Below, in pieces: positions 46,492-55,131 of a stretch of DNA of 64,000 nucleotides. Position 1 is the first letter of the stretch, and each line of letters begins with the position of its first letter. Origin of the DNA: Rhodanobacteraceae bacterium. Lineage in GTDB: Bacteria; Pseudomonadota; Gammaproteobacteria; Xanthomonadales; Rhodanobacteraceae. Position numbers and translations under genes: made by a program. The notes under the pieces are model-generated. The model was given only the letters and a program-made list of their open reading frames with translations, did no database searches and had not been told where the DNA came from. The stretch spans positions 109,506 to 173,505 of the forward strand of contig JALUXG010000042.1 in NCBI GenBank assembly GCA_027019085.1, in the 5' to 3' direction.

Positions 46492-47736
46492 ATGAAGTTT
46501 CCCCGTTTTCGCATGCTTGCCCCGGGCTTGATGCTCGCCCTGGCTGTCGCCCTGGCCGGCGCGGCCTTCGCTCAACAGGCGCCGGCCACGCCGCCCCTGC
46601 CGCCACGCCCGACCCTCATCGATGCACCCGTGCCGCCGCCGCCCAGTTTCGACGCCAAGTCCTGGGTGCTGATGGACTACGCCACCGGGCGCATCCTGGC
46701 CAGCAAGGATCCAGAAAAGCGCGTGGTGCCCGCGTCGATCACCAAGATCATGACCGATTACGTGGTGTCGGCCGAAATCGCCGCCGGCAAGGTGGGCCTC
46801 AATGACAAGGTGTACATTTCCAAGCACGCCTGGCAGGCCGGAGGCGCGGGCACGGACGGCTCGACCAGCTTCCTCAAGGTCAACTCGCAAGTGCCCCTCA
46901 AGGACCTTTTGTACGGCATGATCATCCAGTCCGGCAACGACGCCGCCATCGCGCTGGCCGAGCACGTGGCGGGAAGCGAAAGCGCGTTCGCGGACCTGAT
47001 GAATGCCTATGCCAAGCAGCTGGGCATGACCGGTACGCATTATTCGAATGCCTCCGGCTACCCGGTCCCCGACCACTACACCACGGCCCGCGACGTGGCG
47101 GTGCTGTCGCGCGCGCTGATCCACAACTTCCCGGCCGACTATGCGATCTCGAAGATCAAGGAATTCACCTGGGATGGCATCACCCAGCACAACCGCAACA
47201 CGTTGCTGTGGCGCGATCCCTCGGTGGACGGCATCAAGACCGGGCATACCAAGGAAGCCGGATACTGCCTGGCGGCCTCGGCCAAGCGTGGCAACCAGCG
47301 CCTGATCGCGGTGGTCATGGGTGCAACGACCGAACGCGGACGCGCCGACGATGCACAGGCCCTTCTCAACTACGGCTTCCGTTTCTACGAGACCCACGAC
47401 GTATACCCCGCCGGCAAGGCGCTGAGCACGCCGCGGCTGTGGAAGGGCGAGGCCGATGCCCTGCCGATCGGGCTGGCCTCGCCGGCCGTGGTCACCATCC
47501 CGCGCGGGCAGTACAAGCAGCTCAAGCCGGTCATGGACATCCCCGACCCGCTGATCGCACCGTTCAGCAAGGGCCAGAAGATCGGTACCCTGCGCATCAC
47601 CCTGCACGGCAAGACCGTGCTGGAGCAGCCGCTGGTGGCCCTGGCCGATGCACCCGAGGGCGGGTTCTTCGCGCGCCTGTGGGATACCATCCTGTTGTGG
47701 TTCCACCACGGCAAGGACGACAAGGCATCCAGTTGA
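46492..47736 (+). CDS. dacC: D-alanyl-D-alanine carboxypeptidase (PBP5/6 family)
   Basis: This penicillin-binding protein trims the terminal D-Ala from peptidoglycan stem peptides. The 414-residue protein has a signal peptide (1-27), S82-I-T-K85 (active serine and lysine), S147-G-N149 and K249-T-G251. A C-terminal beta domain and an amphipathic tail for membrane attachment complete it (LWDTILLWFHHGK). The ATG at 46492 follows a non-conserved open stretch. Its stop overlaps the ybeD start by one base. Confidence 0.95.
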   Translation: MKFPRFRMLAPGLMLALAVALAGAAFAQQAPATPPLPPRPTLIDAPVPPPPSFDAKSWVLMDYATGRILASKDPEKRVVPASITKIMTDYVVSAEIAAGKVGLNDKVYISKHAWQAGGAGTDGSTSFLKVNSQVPLKDLLYGMIIQSGNDAAIALAEHVAGSESAFADLMNAYAKQLGMTGTHYSNASGYPVPDHYTTARDVAVLSRALIHNFPADYAISKIKEFTWDGITQHNRNTLLWRDPSVDGIKTGHTKEAGYCLAASAKRGNQRLIAVVMGATTERGRADDAQALLNYGFRFYETHDVYPAGKALSTPRLWKGEADALPIGLASPAVVTIPRGQYKQLKPVMDIPDPLIAPFSKGQKIGTLRITLHGKTVLEQPLVALADAPEGGFFARLWDTILLWFHHGKDDKASS

Positions 47737-48026
47737 TGCGTGACGTCGAGGATATCCAGCCGCAGCAGCCGGGGCAGGGATTCCAGTTTCCCGGCACCTT
47801 CACCATCACCGTCATGGGGCGGGCCGAGGCCGTGCTCGAGAGCAAGGTACCGGCGATCCTGCGCAAGCTGGGGCGTCGCGTGCACATCGACCGCATGCGC
47901 ACGCGTCCGTCAAGCCAGGGCAACTACATGGCGGTCACGGTGGACTTCGATTGCGAGCGGCGCGAACACTACGATGCGGCCCATGCCGCGCTGCGCGCCG
48001 ACCCCGACATCCGCTATACCCTATGA
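47736..48026 (+). CDS. ybeD: YbeD/DUF493 family protein
   Basis: This is a small 96-residue alpha/beta protein of the DUF493 family, found beside lipB in many gammaproteobacteria. The matching features are [23 protein letters not shown] and [23 protein letters not shown]. The start codon shares a base with the dacC stop (TGATG). The function is unknown; the conserved dacC-ybeD-lipB-lipA order links it to lipoate or cell-wall work only by location. Confidence 0.92.
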   Translation: MRDVEDIQPQQPGQGFQFPGTFTITVMGRAEAVLESKVPAILRKLGRRVHIDRMRTRPSSQGNYMAVTVDFDCERREHYDAAHAALRADPDIRYTL

Positions 48027-48066
48027 CGTCAATCGCCTGCCGGGCAGGCGTGTCAGGATGCAAGCC

Positions 48067-48807
48067 ATGAACCCCTCTCCTGCAACCCGACCCGCAGCGT
48101 CGCCCGCGCCAGCGCGCCTGCTGCAAGTCCGCCGCATGGGACGACAGCCCTACGAACCGGTCTGGCAAGCCATGCGTGCGTTCACCGACCGGCGCGACGG
48201 CGATACCGTCGACGAGTTGTGGGTGCTCGAGCACGACCCGGTATTCACCCTCGGCCAGGCCGGCAAGTGGGAGCATGTGCTGATGCCCGGCGACATCCCC
48301 GTGGTCAGCGTCGATCGTGGCGGGCAGGTGACCTACCACGGGCCGGGCCAGGTGGTGGTCTACCCGTTGCTGGACCTGCGCCGGCTGGGTATCGGCGTGC
48401 GTGAACTGGTTAACCGAATCGAACAGGCCATTATCGATACGCTGGCACACTGGAACATCGGCGCCGAACGCGTCCCGGGCGCGCCCGGCGTGTACGTGGG
48501 CGGAGCCAAGGTCGCGGCGCTGGGGCTTCGGGTGCGTCGTGGCTGCACCTTCCACGGCCTGGCGTTCAACGTGAACATGGACCTGGAGCCCTTCCATCGC
48601 ATCAACCCGTGCGGTTACAAGGGCTTGCAGGTCACGCAAGTGATAGACTTGGGCGGACCGTCGCGCCTAGGGACCGTCGAGGACACGCTGATCGAGGAAC
48701 TCGGTCGCCAATTCGACTTCCAGGCACAAGCCGCTGCACCGCGCATCCCCGAACTTGCGGGGCAGGGCGCGGTCTGCCCTTCCAAGGGAACCACGACCCG
48801 AACATGA
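48067..48807 (+). CDS. lipB: Octanoyl-ACP:protein N-octanoyltransferase
   Basis: LipB transfers octanoate from acyl carrier protein to lipoyl domains in the cytoplasm, the first step of lipoate assembly. The 246-residue product has [12 protein letters not shown] (84-95), K148 in [12 protein letters not shown] and the acyl-accepting C182 in [10 protein letters not shown]. The ATG at 48067 has AGGA eight bases upstream; the ATG at 48058 does not leave room. The tail beyond residue 215 is longer than usual. Its stop overlaps the lipA start (ATGA). Confidence 0.95.
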   Translation: MNPSPATRPAASPAPARLLQVRRMGRQPYEPVWQAMRAFTDRRDGDTVDELWVLEHDPVFTLGQAGKWEHVLMPGDIPVVSVDRGGQVTYHGPGQVVVYPLLDLRRLGIGVRELVNRIEQAIIDTLAHWNIGAERVPGAPGVYVGGAKVAALGLRVRRGCTFHGLAFNVNMDLEPFHRINPCGYKGLQVTQVIDLGGPSRLGTVEDTLIEELGRQFDFQAQAAAPRIPELAGQGAVCPSKGTTTRT

Positions 48808-49793
48808 GCCAGACCCCCATCCCCGACAAGACCATCCCCCTGAACATGGTCGACAAGCAGGTTGCCGGCGACAAGATCGCGCGCAACCGGGCCGGATTTG
48901 ATGCCGACGCACCGGTGCTGCGCAAGCCGTCGTGGATCCGCGTGCGCCTGCCGCAGGGCAATGCCGTGCAGCAACTGAAGGCGAAGCTGCGCGAACATGC
49001 ACTGGTGACGGTGTGCGAGGAAGCCTCGTGCCCGAACATCCATGAATGCTTTTCCAAGGGCACGGCCACCTTCATGATCCTCGGCGAGGTGTGCACGCGG
49101 CGCTGTTCGTTCTGCGACGTGGCGCATGGCCGACCGGCACCGCCCGACCCGCTGGAGCCGGCACGCCTGGCGGAAACCATCGCCGGCATGGGCCTGCGCT
49201 ACGTGGTCATCACCTCGGTCGACCGCGACGATCTCAAGGACGGCGGTGCGGCGCATTTCGCGTCCTGCATCCGCGCCGTGCGCCATGCCAGCCCGGACAT
49301 CCGCATCGAGATCCTGACCCCGGACTTCCGCGGCAAGGGGCGCATGGAACGTGCACTGGAGGCGCTCGCCGCGCACGTGCCGGACGTGTTCAACCACAAC
49401 CTGGAGACCGTGCCGGACCTGTATCGCGAAGTGCGGCCGGGCGCGGACTACCAGTGGTCGCTCGAGCTGCTGCGGCAATTCAAGGCGCAGCACCCGGACA
49501 TTCCCACCAAGTCCGGCATCATGCTCGGCCTGGGGGAAACCCATGACCAGGTGCTGCAAACCCTGCGCGACCTGCGCGCACACGACGTGGACATGGTCAC
49601 CATCGGCCAGTACCTGCAGCCCACGCCGCATCACCACCCCGTGGTCCGCTACTGGACCCCGGACGAATTCGAGTCGTTGCGCGTCGCCGGCATGGACATG
49701 GGCTTCACCCATGTGGCATCCGGGCCGCTGGTGCGCTCGTCCTACCACGCCGACGCGCAGGCCCATGCCGCCGGTCTTGTCGAGGTTGCCTGA
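48804..49793 (+). CDS. lipA: Lipoyl synthase
   Basis: This radical SAM enzyme inserts two sulphur atoms into protein-bound octanoate. The 329-residue product has the auxiliary cluster cysteines C71, C76 and C82 ([12 protein letters not shown]), the radical SAM motif C97-x3-C101-x2-C104 (CTRRCSFC) and the C-terminal RSSYHA serine motif. It overlaps lipB by 4 bp and abuts prc with no gap. Confidence 0.97.
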   Translation: MSQTPIPDKTIPLNMVDKQVAGDKIARNRAGFDADAPVLRKPSWIRVRLPQGNAVQQLKAKLREHALVTVCEEASCPNIHECFSKGTATFMILGEVCTRRCSFCDVAHGRPAPPDPLEPARLAETIAGMGLRYVVITSVDRDDLKDGGAAHFASCIRAVRHASPDIRIEILTPDFRGKGRMERALEALAAHVPDVFNHNLETVPDLYREVRPGADYQWSLELLRQFKAQHPDIPTKSGIMLGLGETHDQVLQTLRDLRAHDVDMVTIGQYLQPTPHHHPVVRYWTPDEFESLRVAGMDMGFTHVASGPLVRSSYHADAQAHAAGLVEVA

Positions 49794-51968
49794 ATGATCA
49801 AGCGTTTGTTTCTCGGTGTGCTGCTGGTTGCCTTCACCGGCGTTGCGGCCCATGCCGGCGTATCCAGCCCGTCCAGCGCGCTGACGCTCAAGCCCACGAA
49901 GACCGAGGCGGAGGCAGCGGTGCTGTCCGCACGCTTCCTGACGCGCTTCGAGTACGACGCCAAGCCCCTCGACAACGCGATGTCGCGCAAGATCTTCAAG
50001 GCCTACCTGAAGACGCTTGACGGCGACAAGCTGTATTTCACCCAGGCCGACGTCGACCGTTTCGCCAGCCTGCGCGACAGGCTGGACGACGCGATCTGGG
50101 ACCAGGACCTTGCCGGCCCGTTTGCCATCTTCAATCTCTACGAGCAAAGCGCGATCCAGCGCCTGGAGTACGCGCGCTCGCTGCTGAAGAAGGGGTTCGA
50201 CTTCAACGCGCAGGAAACCTACGATTTCGACCGCGAACATGCCAAGTGGGCGCCCGACGAGAAGGCGCTGGACGTGCTCTGGCGCAAGCGGGTGAAAAAC
50301 GACTGGCTGCGCCTGAAGCTGGCGGGCAAGGACGACGCCTATATCCGCAAGACGCTGGACCGGCGCTACAAGAGCTACATCGACCGCATCGAGCAGCTCG
50401 ACTCGCAGGATGCCTTCGACACCTTCATGAACGCCTATGCCGAAAGCACCGACCCGCACACTGACTATTTCGGTCCGCGCGCCGCGCAGAATTTCGACAT
50501 CGCCATGAAGCTCTCGCTGGAAGGCATCGGCGCGGTGCTGCAGGCCAAGGACGAATACACCATGGTGCGCGAGGTCGTGCCTGGTGGGCCGGCTGAAAAG
50601 TCGGGCAAGATCCATGTGGGCGATCGCATCGTCGGCGTCGGCCAGGGCGTCGACGGACCGATCCAGGACGTCATCGGCTGGCGACTGGACGACGTGGTCT
50701 CGAAAATCCGTGGCAAGAAGAACACCACGTTGCGTCTGGAGATCATCCCGGCCAAGACCGGGCTTGACGGCAAGCACGAGATCGTGACCCTGGTGCGCAA
50801 GAAGGTCACCATTGCCGAACAGGCCGCGAAAAAGAAGCTGATAGAGATCAAGGACGGCGGCAAGCTGCGCCGTATCGGCATCATCGAACTGCCTTCCTTC
50901 TACGAGGACTTCGGGGCGCGCCGCGACGGCGATCCGCACTACAAGAGTGCCTCGCGTGACGTGGCGCGGCTGATTGGCGAGCTGAAGAAGGAAAAGGTCG
51001 ACGGCATCATCGTCGATCTGCGCAACAACGGCGGCGGTTCGCTGACCGAGGCCGTGCGCATGACCGGCCTGTTCATCAAGACCGGTCCGGTGGTGCAGGT
51101 GCGTTCGAGCAACGGCAGCGTCGAGGTGCAGTCCGACGACGACCCGAAGATGCAGTGGAGCGGGCCCTTGGCCGTGCTGGTCAACCGCGGCACCGCCTCG
51201 GCTTCGGAAATCTTTGCCGCCGCCATCCAGGACTACGGGCGCGGCGTGATCATCGGCGAGCCCACCTTCGGCAAGGGCACGGTGCAGAACCTGATCGACC
51301 TGGACAACTATGCCAAGGGTGAAGGCGGCAAGAAACTGGGCGAACTGAAAATGACCATCGCCAAGTTCTTCCGCATCACCGGTGGTTCCACCCAGTTGCG
51401 CGGCGTGACGCCGGACATCGCCTTCCCCAAGAGCGGCAACGAGAAACTGTTCGGTGAGTCCACCTATTCCAATGCGCTGCCGTGGACGCACATCCAGCCG
51501 GCGGACTACCGGCCGGTGGGCAACGTCAAGGCCGTCGTGCCGATGCTGGAGAAACTGCATGCGGCACGCGTCGCGCATTCACCGGGCTGGAAGCTGATGG
51601 TCGACGAGATCGTGGCCTTCAACAAGATCCGCGACCGGACCACGGTGTCGCTCGACTACAAGGTTCGCCTGGCCGAGCGCAAGCGTATCGAAGCCATGGA
51701 GAAGACATTCCGCATGCGCCACAAGGCCATCGAGGGCGACAAGACCGATACCGACGAGGTGATGCTGGATGACGGTCTGACCCCGGGCGAGCGCAGCATC
51801 CAGGAGCAGGTCAAGCAGGAGAAGGCGGCCGACAAGGCGACCGACGTGATGCTGGACGAGGCCGCGCACATCGTTGCCGACGAAGTGCGGCTGATCCAGT
51901 CAAACGCCAGGCTGGCCGCCGACGTGCTGCCGTACCACGGCAAGAGCGCAGTGGCCACCAGGCGCTGA
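49794..51968 (+). CDS. prc: Carboxy-terminal (tail-specific) protease Prc
   Basis: This periplasmic serine protease degrades selected envelope proteins, such as peptidoglycan hydrolases. The 724-residue product has a signal peptide (1-21), an N-terminal helical region, a PDZ domain (about 225-320) and the S41 core. The Ser/Lys dyad is S469 in RGTASASEIF and K494 in FGKGTVQ, 25 apart as in E. coli (S452/K477). A DUF3340-type C-terminus follows. It starts directly after the lipA stop, and a strong terminator lies downstream. Confidence 0.96.
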   Translation: MIKRLFLGVLLVAFTGVAAHAGVSSPSSALTLKPTKTEAEAAVLSARFLTRFEYDAKPLDNAMSRKIFKAYLKTLDGDKLYFTQADVDRFASLRDRLDDAIWDQDLAGPFAIFNLYEQSAIQRLEYARSLLKKGFDFNAQETYDFDREHAKWAPDEKALDVLWRKRVKNDWLRLKLAGKDDAYIRKTLDRRYKSYIDRIEQLDSQDAFDTFMNAYAESTDPHTDYFGPRAAQNFDIAMKLSLEGIGAVLQAKDEYTMVREVVPGGPAEKSGKIHVGDRIVGVGQGVDGPIQDVIGWRLDDVVSKIRGKKNTTLRLEIIPAKTGLDGKHEIVTLVRKKVTIAEQAAKKKLIEIKDGGKLRRIGIIELPSFYEDFGARRDGDPHYKSASRDVARLIGELKKEKVDGIIVDLRNNGGGSLTEAVRMTGLFIKTGPVVQVRSSNGSVEVQSDDDPKMQWSGPLAVLVNRGTASASEIFAAAIQDYGRGVIIGEPTFGKGTVQNLIDLDNYAKGEGGKKLGELKMTIAKFFRITGGSTQLRGVTPDIAFPKSGNEKLFGESTYSNALPWTHIQPADYRPVGNVKAVVPMLEKLHAARVAHSPGWKLMVDEIVAFNKIRDRTTVSLDYKVRLAERKRIEAMEKTFRMRHKAIEGDKTDTDEVMLDDGLTPGERSIQEQVKQEKAADKATDVMLDEAAHIVADEVRLIQSNARLAADVLPYHGKSAVATRR

Positions 51969-51995
51969 GCGCGCATCGCGAACCATGGATGCAGA

Positions 51996-52024
51996 CGGGG
52001 AGGCCCTTGCGCCTCCCCGTTTTT
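51996..52024 (+). terminator. Rho-independent terminator after prc
   Basis: CGGGGAGGC (51996-52004) pairs with GCCTCCCCG (52011-52019) across a 6-base loop and is followed by TTTTT (52020-52024). It ends the mltB-to-prc run. Confidence 0.88.
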
Positions 52025-52115
52025 GTCCGTGGCGTGCGAATCGAGCTGATCGGCATTCCATGGCCGTACCATCCGATGGGCAGCAAGCCCTTGCGCTTTC
52101 AGCTCAATCGCGATT

Positions 52116-52265
52116 CGTAGGGCGGGCACCGCCCGCCGTTTCCTGCGACCTGTGGATGAACGCGGCTGGACCCGGCGGGCACGAAGCGGGCAACGGTTTT
52201 GCTTGTCCAGTGGCGGACAGTGCCCGCCCTACGGCGTTCGGGCTCTGTGCGCCATTGCCAGGCCG
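52116..52265. repeat. 150-bp tandem REP/BIME-like unit, copy 1
   Basis: The unit begins with GTAGGGCGGGCAC (52117-52129) followed by its own short stem (CCGCCCGCC). It carries the inverted arm GTGCCCGCCCTAC at 52220-52232, so two REP elements face each other. GTAG heads are typical of REPs moved by RAYT transposases. Frames that cross the unit repeat with it and are not credible genes. Confidence 0.8.
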
Positions 52266-52415
52266 CGTAGGGCGGGCACCGCCCGCCGTTTCCTGCGACC
52301 TGTGGATGAACGCGGCTGGACCCTGCGGGCACCGAACGGGCAACGGTTTTGCTTGTCCAGTGGCGGACAGTGCCCGCCCTACGGCGTTCGGGCTCTGTGC
52401 GCCATTGCCTGGCCG
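52266..52415. repeat. 150-bp tandem REP/BIME-like unit, copy 2
   Basis: This copy is nearly identical to copy 1, with only a handful of substitutions in the stretch around 52322-52345. It has the inverted arm at 52370-52382, and the period between matching points is exactly 150 bp. Confidence 0.8.
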
Positions 52416-52448
52416 CCGTGACCCCGCATGCCACATTGCGCCAGGCCG

Positions 52449-52470
52449 CGTAGGGCGGGCACCGTCCGCC
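52449..52470. repeat. Third, partial REP copy
   Basis: CGTAGGGCGGGCACCGTCCG and two more bases start a third unit, but the remainder is absent. The variant CCGTCCGCC is shared with the lone REP at 62847-62868. Confidence 0.7.
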
Positions 52471-52595
52471 TTGCGCGACATCAGGCCTTGCACGAAAAAC
52501 CACCAGAAACGACGATCAAGGCGTGACGGACAACGCATTCATTCGGGCCGGCATCCTCCGGGCAGGGGCGATGCTGCAGCTCGTATCCAGTGGCT
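52471..52595. other. Non-coding stretch after the repeats
   Basis: I see no gene, terminator or recognisable site between the last REP copy and the convergent membrane-protein gene. Confidence 0.4.
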
Positions 52596-53024
52596 TCAGC
52601 GCGCCGCGAGCCACAGGTCGGGGCAGCGCCAGGCGTAGCGCCACAGCGCCCACGCGGTGGGTCCGAACACCAGCGCCGTAGCGCCGGCCGCGGCGACCGA
52701 GGCGAGGACACCGGCACCCGGATTGCGCGCGATCATCATGCCGGCCTGCACCAGCAGCCACAGCACGAACAATGCCAGGTAGGCCATCCACAGCAGACGG
52801 GGGCCGAGTGCACGACGCAGCAGGTAACCGGCCAGTCCGGCCAGTGCCATACCCCAGAAGGCAATGCCCAGCATGTCCACAAGCGTGCGGGCATCGAACC
52901 AGGACAGCACCCAGTTGAGGCCCATCAGGGCCAGGTAGATCCACCACAGTACCCGCACCGGGGCGTAGGCGTGCGGCGCATGGACGCCGGGAGCGTGGGC
53001 GGGGTGCGGGCGGGTGTCGGTCAT
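52596..53024 (-). CDS. Hypothetical four-helix membrane protein
   Basis: The 142-residue product has a His/Pro-rich cytoplasmic start (residues 1-22) and four hydrophobic segments: ILWWIYLALMGLNWVLSW-like, MLGIAFWGMALAGLAGYLL, LLWMAYLALFVLWLLVQAG and VLASVAAAGATALVFG. I recognise no family. It is preceded by the diguanylate cyclase gene on the same strand with a 134-bp gap, so co-transcription is possible but not clear. Confidence 0.65.
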   Translation of the reverse strand: MTDTRPHPAHAPGVHAPHAYAPVRVLWWIYLALMGLNWVLSWFDARTLVDMLGIAFWGMALAGLAGYLLRRALGPRLLWMAYLALFVLWLLVQAGMMIARNPGAGVLASVAAAGATALVFGPTAWALWRYAWRCPDLWLAAR

Positions 53025-53158
53025 CGGGGCAAAGTCTCTTGCGGGTGTGAAAGGGGTCGGCGAAGTGCGGACAAGCTTCGGACCTTCGCCCAAGTGTAGT
53101 GGTTCAATGCAGCAGCAGGTTGCAGGCACGCCATCGGCGCGGCTGCGCCAGTCCGCGT

Positions 53159-55036
53159 TCAGTCCTCTTCGGCGGGTGCACCCGCCTGCGCCATCGCCAC
53201 GCGGTTGCGGCCGGCCTGCTTGGCCTGGTACATGGCGCGGTCGGCGGCACGCAACAGGCTTTCGGTGTCCGTGCAGTAGCCGGTCCCCAGCATGGCCACG
53301 CCGATGCTCACGCTGATGGTGCGGATCGCCGAGCCGGCGCGCAGCGGCAACGGCATCGCCTCGATCCGGCGGCACAGTGCCTCGGCCCGTTCCCTGGCCG
53401 CCTGCGCACCGGTATCGCGATAGAGCACGGCGAACTCCTCGCCACCGATGCGCGAGACCAGTCCCGTGCCTTCGACCGCCTGTTCGATCTCGCGCGTCAC
53501 CTGCACCAGCACGCGGTCGCCGGCGGGGTGGCCCTCCAGGTCGTTGACATGCTTGAAATGGTCCAGGTCGACCAGCAGCAGCGCATGGGTGTTTCCCGGG
53601 TGCCGCTCGGCGGATTCGAGCAGGGCGGCGACCGAGCGCATGAAGGCGCGGCGGTTGTCCACCCCGGTCAGCGGATCGCGCAGGGCCAGGAGGCGCAGGG
53701 CCTGGGCATGCCGGCGCTGGGCACGCAGCAGCAGGTACAGCAGGATGCTGATCACCAGCAGGGCCAGGGCGACAACCAGCGCGATGGCATTCCACAGCTG
53801 TTCGCGGCGATGTGTGTTCGCGGCCCGGGCCGCCTGGGCCTGGGCCACCTTCAGCGCCAGCGCCTTGAGACGGTTCTCGCGTTCCAGGTCACGGATGCGC
53901 AGTTCGCGTTCACGCGCCTGGTAGCGGTCTTCCAGGATCTTCTGTGCCGCCAGCAGGTTGGGTCGGCGCTGGATTTCCAGCCAACGGATGGCCTGGCGGG
54001 CGCTGTCCAGGGCATGCCGAGGCTTGCCGGCGGCCTCGGCAAAGCGGCTGTCGTCCTGGTAGAAAGTCGGCAGCACACCATGGTTGCTGGTTTTCTCGGC
54101 GTCGCGGATGGCTGCCTCGATCACCTGCATGGCGCGTACGGGTTGATGCAGGGCCGCATAGGCACGGGCAATATTGGCGCGCGAGAGCAGGGCGTCGCTT
54201 TCGCGGCCGGCGGCCTGTTCATGGGCCAGCGATGCACGCGAGAGCGCCAGCGCCTGGCGTGGCTGGCCGACCAGGATCAGCGTGTGCGCCAGGTTGTCGC
54301 CGACCTGCGCGGCCACCTGGGTCGCGCCGATGGAACGGAAGCGGGCGCGGGCACGCCGGTACAGGGTGATGGCGCGTGCGTGTTGCCCGAGGGCCGATGC
54401 GTTCCATGCCAGGTCGTTTTCCACGTCGGCCTGCTCCCAGGCATCGCCGACGGCGCGTGCATCGGTCAGGGCCTTGTCGCATACCGGTTGCGCCCTGGCG
54501 GCATCCCCGGCCTGGGTGTAGGCATCGCACAGTTCGTAGCCGGACCAGGCGCGCACGCGCGGATCGTCCGTGTCCTGCACGCGGCCTGCGGCGCGCAGGG
54601 CCATGGACAGGCCGGACGGGTCGCCATCGAGAATCCGGTGAAACGCGCGCAGGTAGTCCGCCGCCGCTCCGGCGAGCCGGTCATGACCGACGTGATAGAG
54701 GCTGTCCAGGCGCAACACGGCCTCGGTCAGGGTGGCGTCGTCGCCGAGGTTGAGGGCCGCCGAGCCCATCCACCACAGCAGGCCCCGTTCGGTGGCGGGT
54801 GACAGGGTGCCGTTCGACGCAGCCAGCCGCGCATGCACTTTCCTGATCAATTCACGTGGGGCATCGACGGCCTGCCGGCGCATGGCGTCGGTCCCCATCG
54901 GTGGCTGGCGGATGCCGTGCTTCGGCAGCGGGCGGGCGAACAGCGACAGCGGTGCGAACAGCGCCAGGGTCACGGCCAGGGCGAACGGCGGCAAGCGCCG
55001 ATGCGCGCGCAGCCTCGCTATACCTGGCGTATTCAT
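53159..55036 (-). CDS. Diguanylate cyclase with periplasmic TPR-like region
   Basis: The 625-residue protein has a signal or anchor segment (about 15-35) and a 340-residue extracytoplasmic helical region with TPR-like repeats. A coiled coil and a membrane segment follow (about 425-445), then a cytoplasmic GGDEF domain. The active motif is GGEEF at 531-535. The product-inhibition site RxxD is missing (EGTG in its place). It should therefore make c-di-GMP without I-site feedback, unlike the GGDEF-EAL protein at 29.0 kb. I start at MNTPGIARL (55034-55036). Confidence 0.88.
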   Translation of the reverse strand: MNTPGIARLRAHRRLPPFALAVTLALFAPLSLFARPLPKHGIRQPPMGTDAMRRQAVDAPRELIRKVHARLAASNGTLSPATERGLLWWMGSAALNLGDDATLTEAVLRLDSLYHVGHDRLAGAAADYLRAFHRILDGDPSGLSMALRAAGRVQDTDDPRVRAWSGYELCDAYTQAGDAARAQPVCDKALTDARAVGDAWEQADVENDLAWNASALGQHARAITLYRRARARFRSIGATQVAAQVGDNLAHTLILVGQPRQALALSRASLAHEQAAGRESDALLSRANIARAYAALHQPVRAMQVIEAAIRDAEKTSNHGVLPTFYQDDSRFAEAAGKPRHALDSARQAIRWLEIQRRPNLLAAQKILEDRYQARERELRIRDLERENRLKALALKVAQAQAARAANTHRREQLWNAIALVVALALLVISILLYLLLRAQRRHAQALRLLALRDPLTGVDNRRAFMRSVAALLESAERHPGNTHALLLVDLDHFKHVNDLEGHPAGDRVLVQVTREIEQAVEGTGLVSRIGGEEFAVLYRDTGAQAARERAEALCRRIEAMPLPLRAGSAIRTISVSIGVAMLGTGYCTDTESLLRAADRAMYQAKQAGRNRVAMAQAGAPAEED

Positions 55037-55131
55037 GTGCCCATCATTGTCTTTTGCCGTGCGTTCGACAAGCTGCGCGTGCACGTTTCACGGCATGGGC
55101 ATGCCGTGAGATGGGTGCCGGTTGTACAGTT

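Noticed and set aside
52116..52470. CRISPR array
   Set aside because: The units are 150-bp near-identical tandem copies with inverted arms; there are no short repeats with unique spacers and no cas genes.
52099..52638. Several open frames across the 52.1-52.6 kb repeats
   Set aside because: Their peptides repeat in step with the 150-bp units and arise from REP sequences on both strands. No ribosome sites or family matches.
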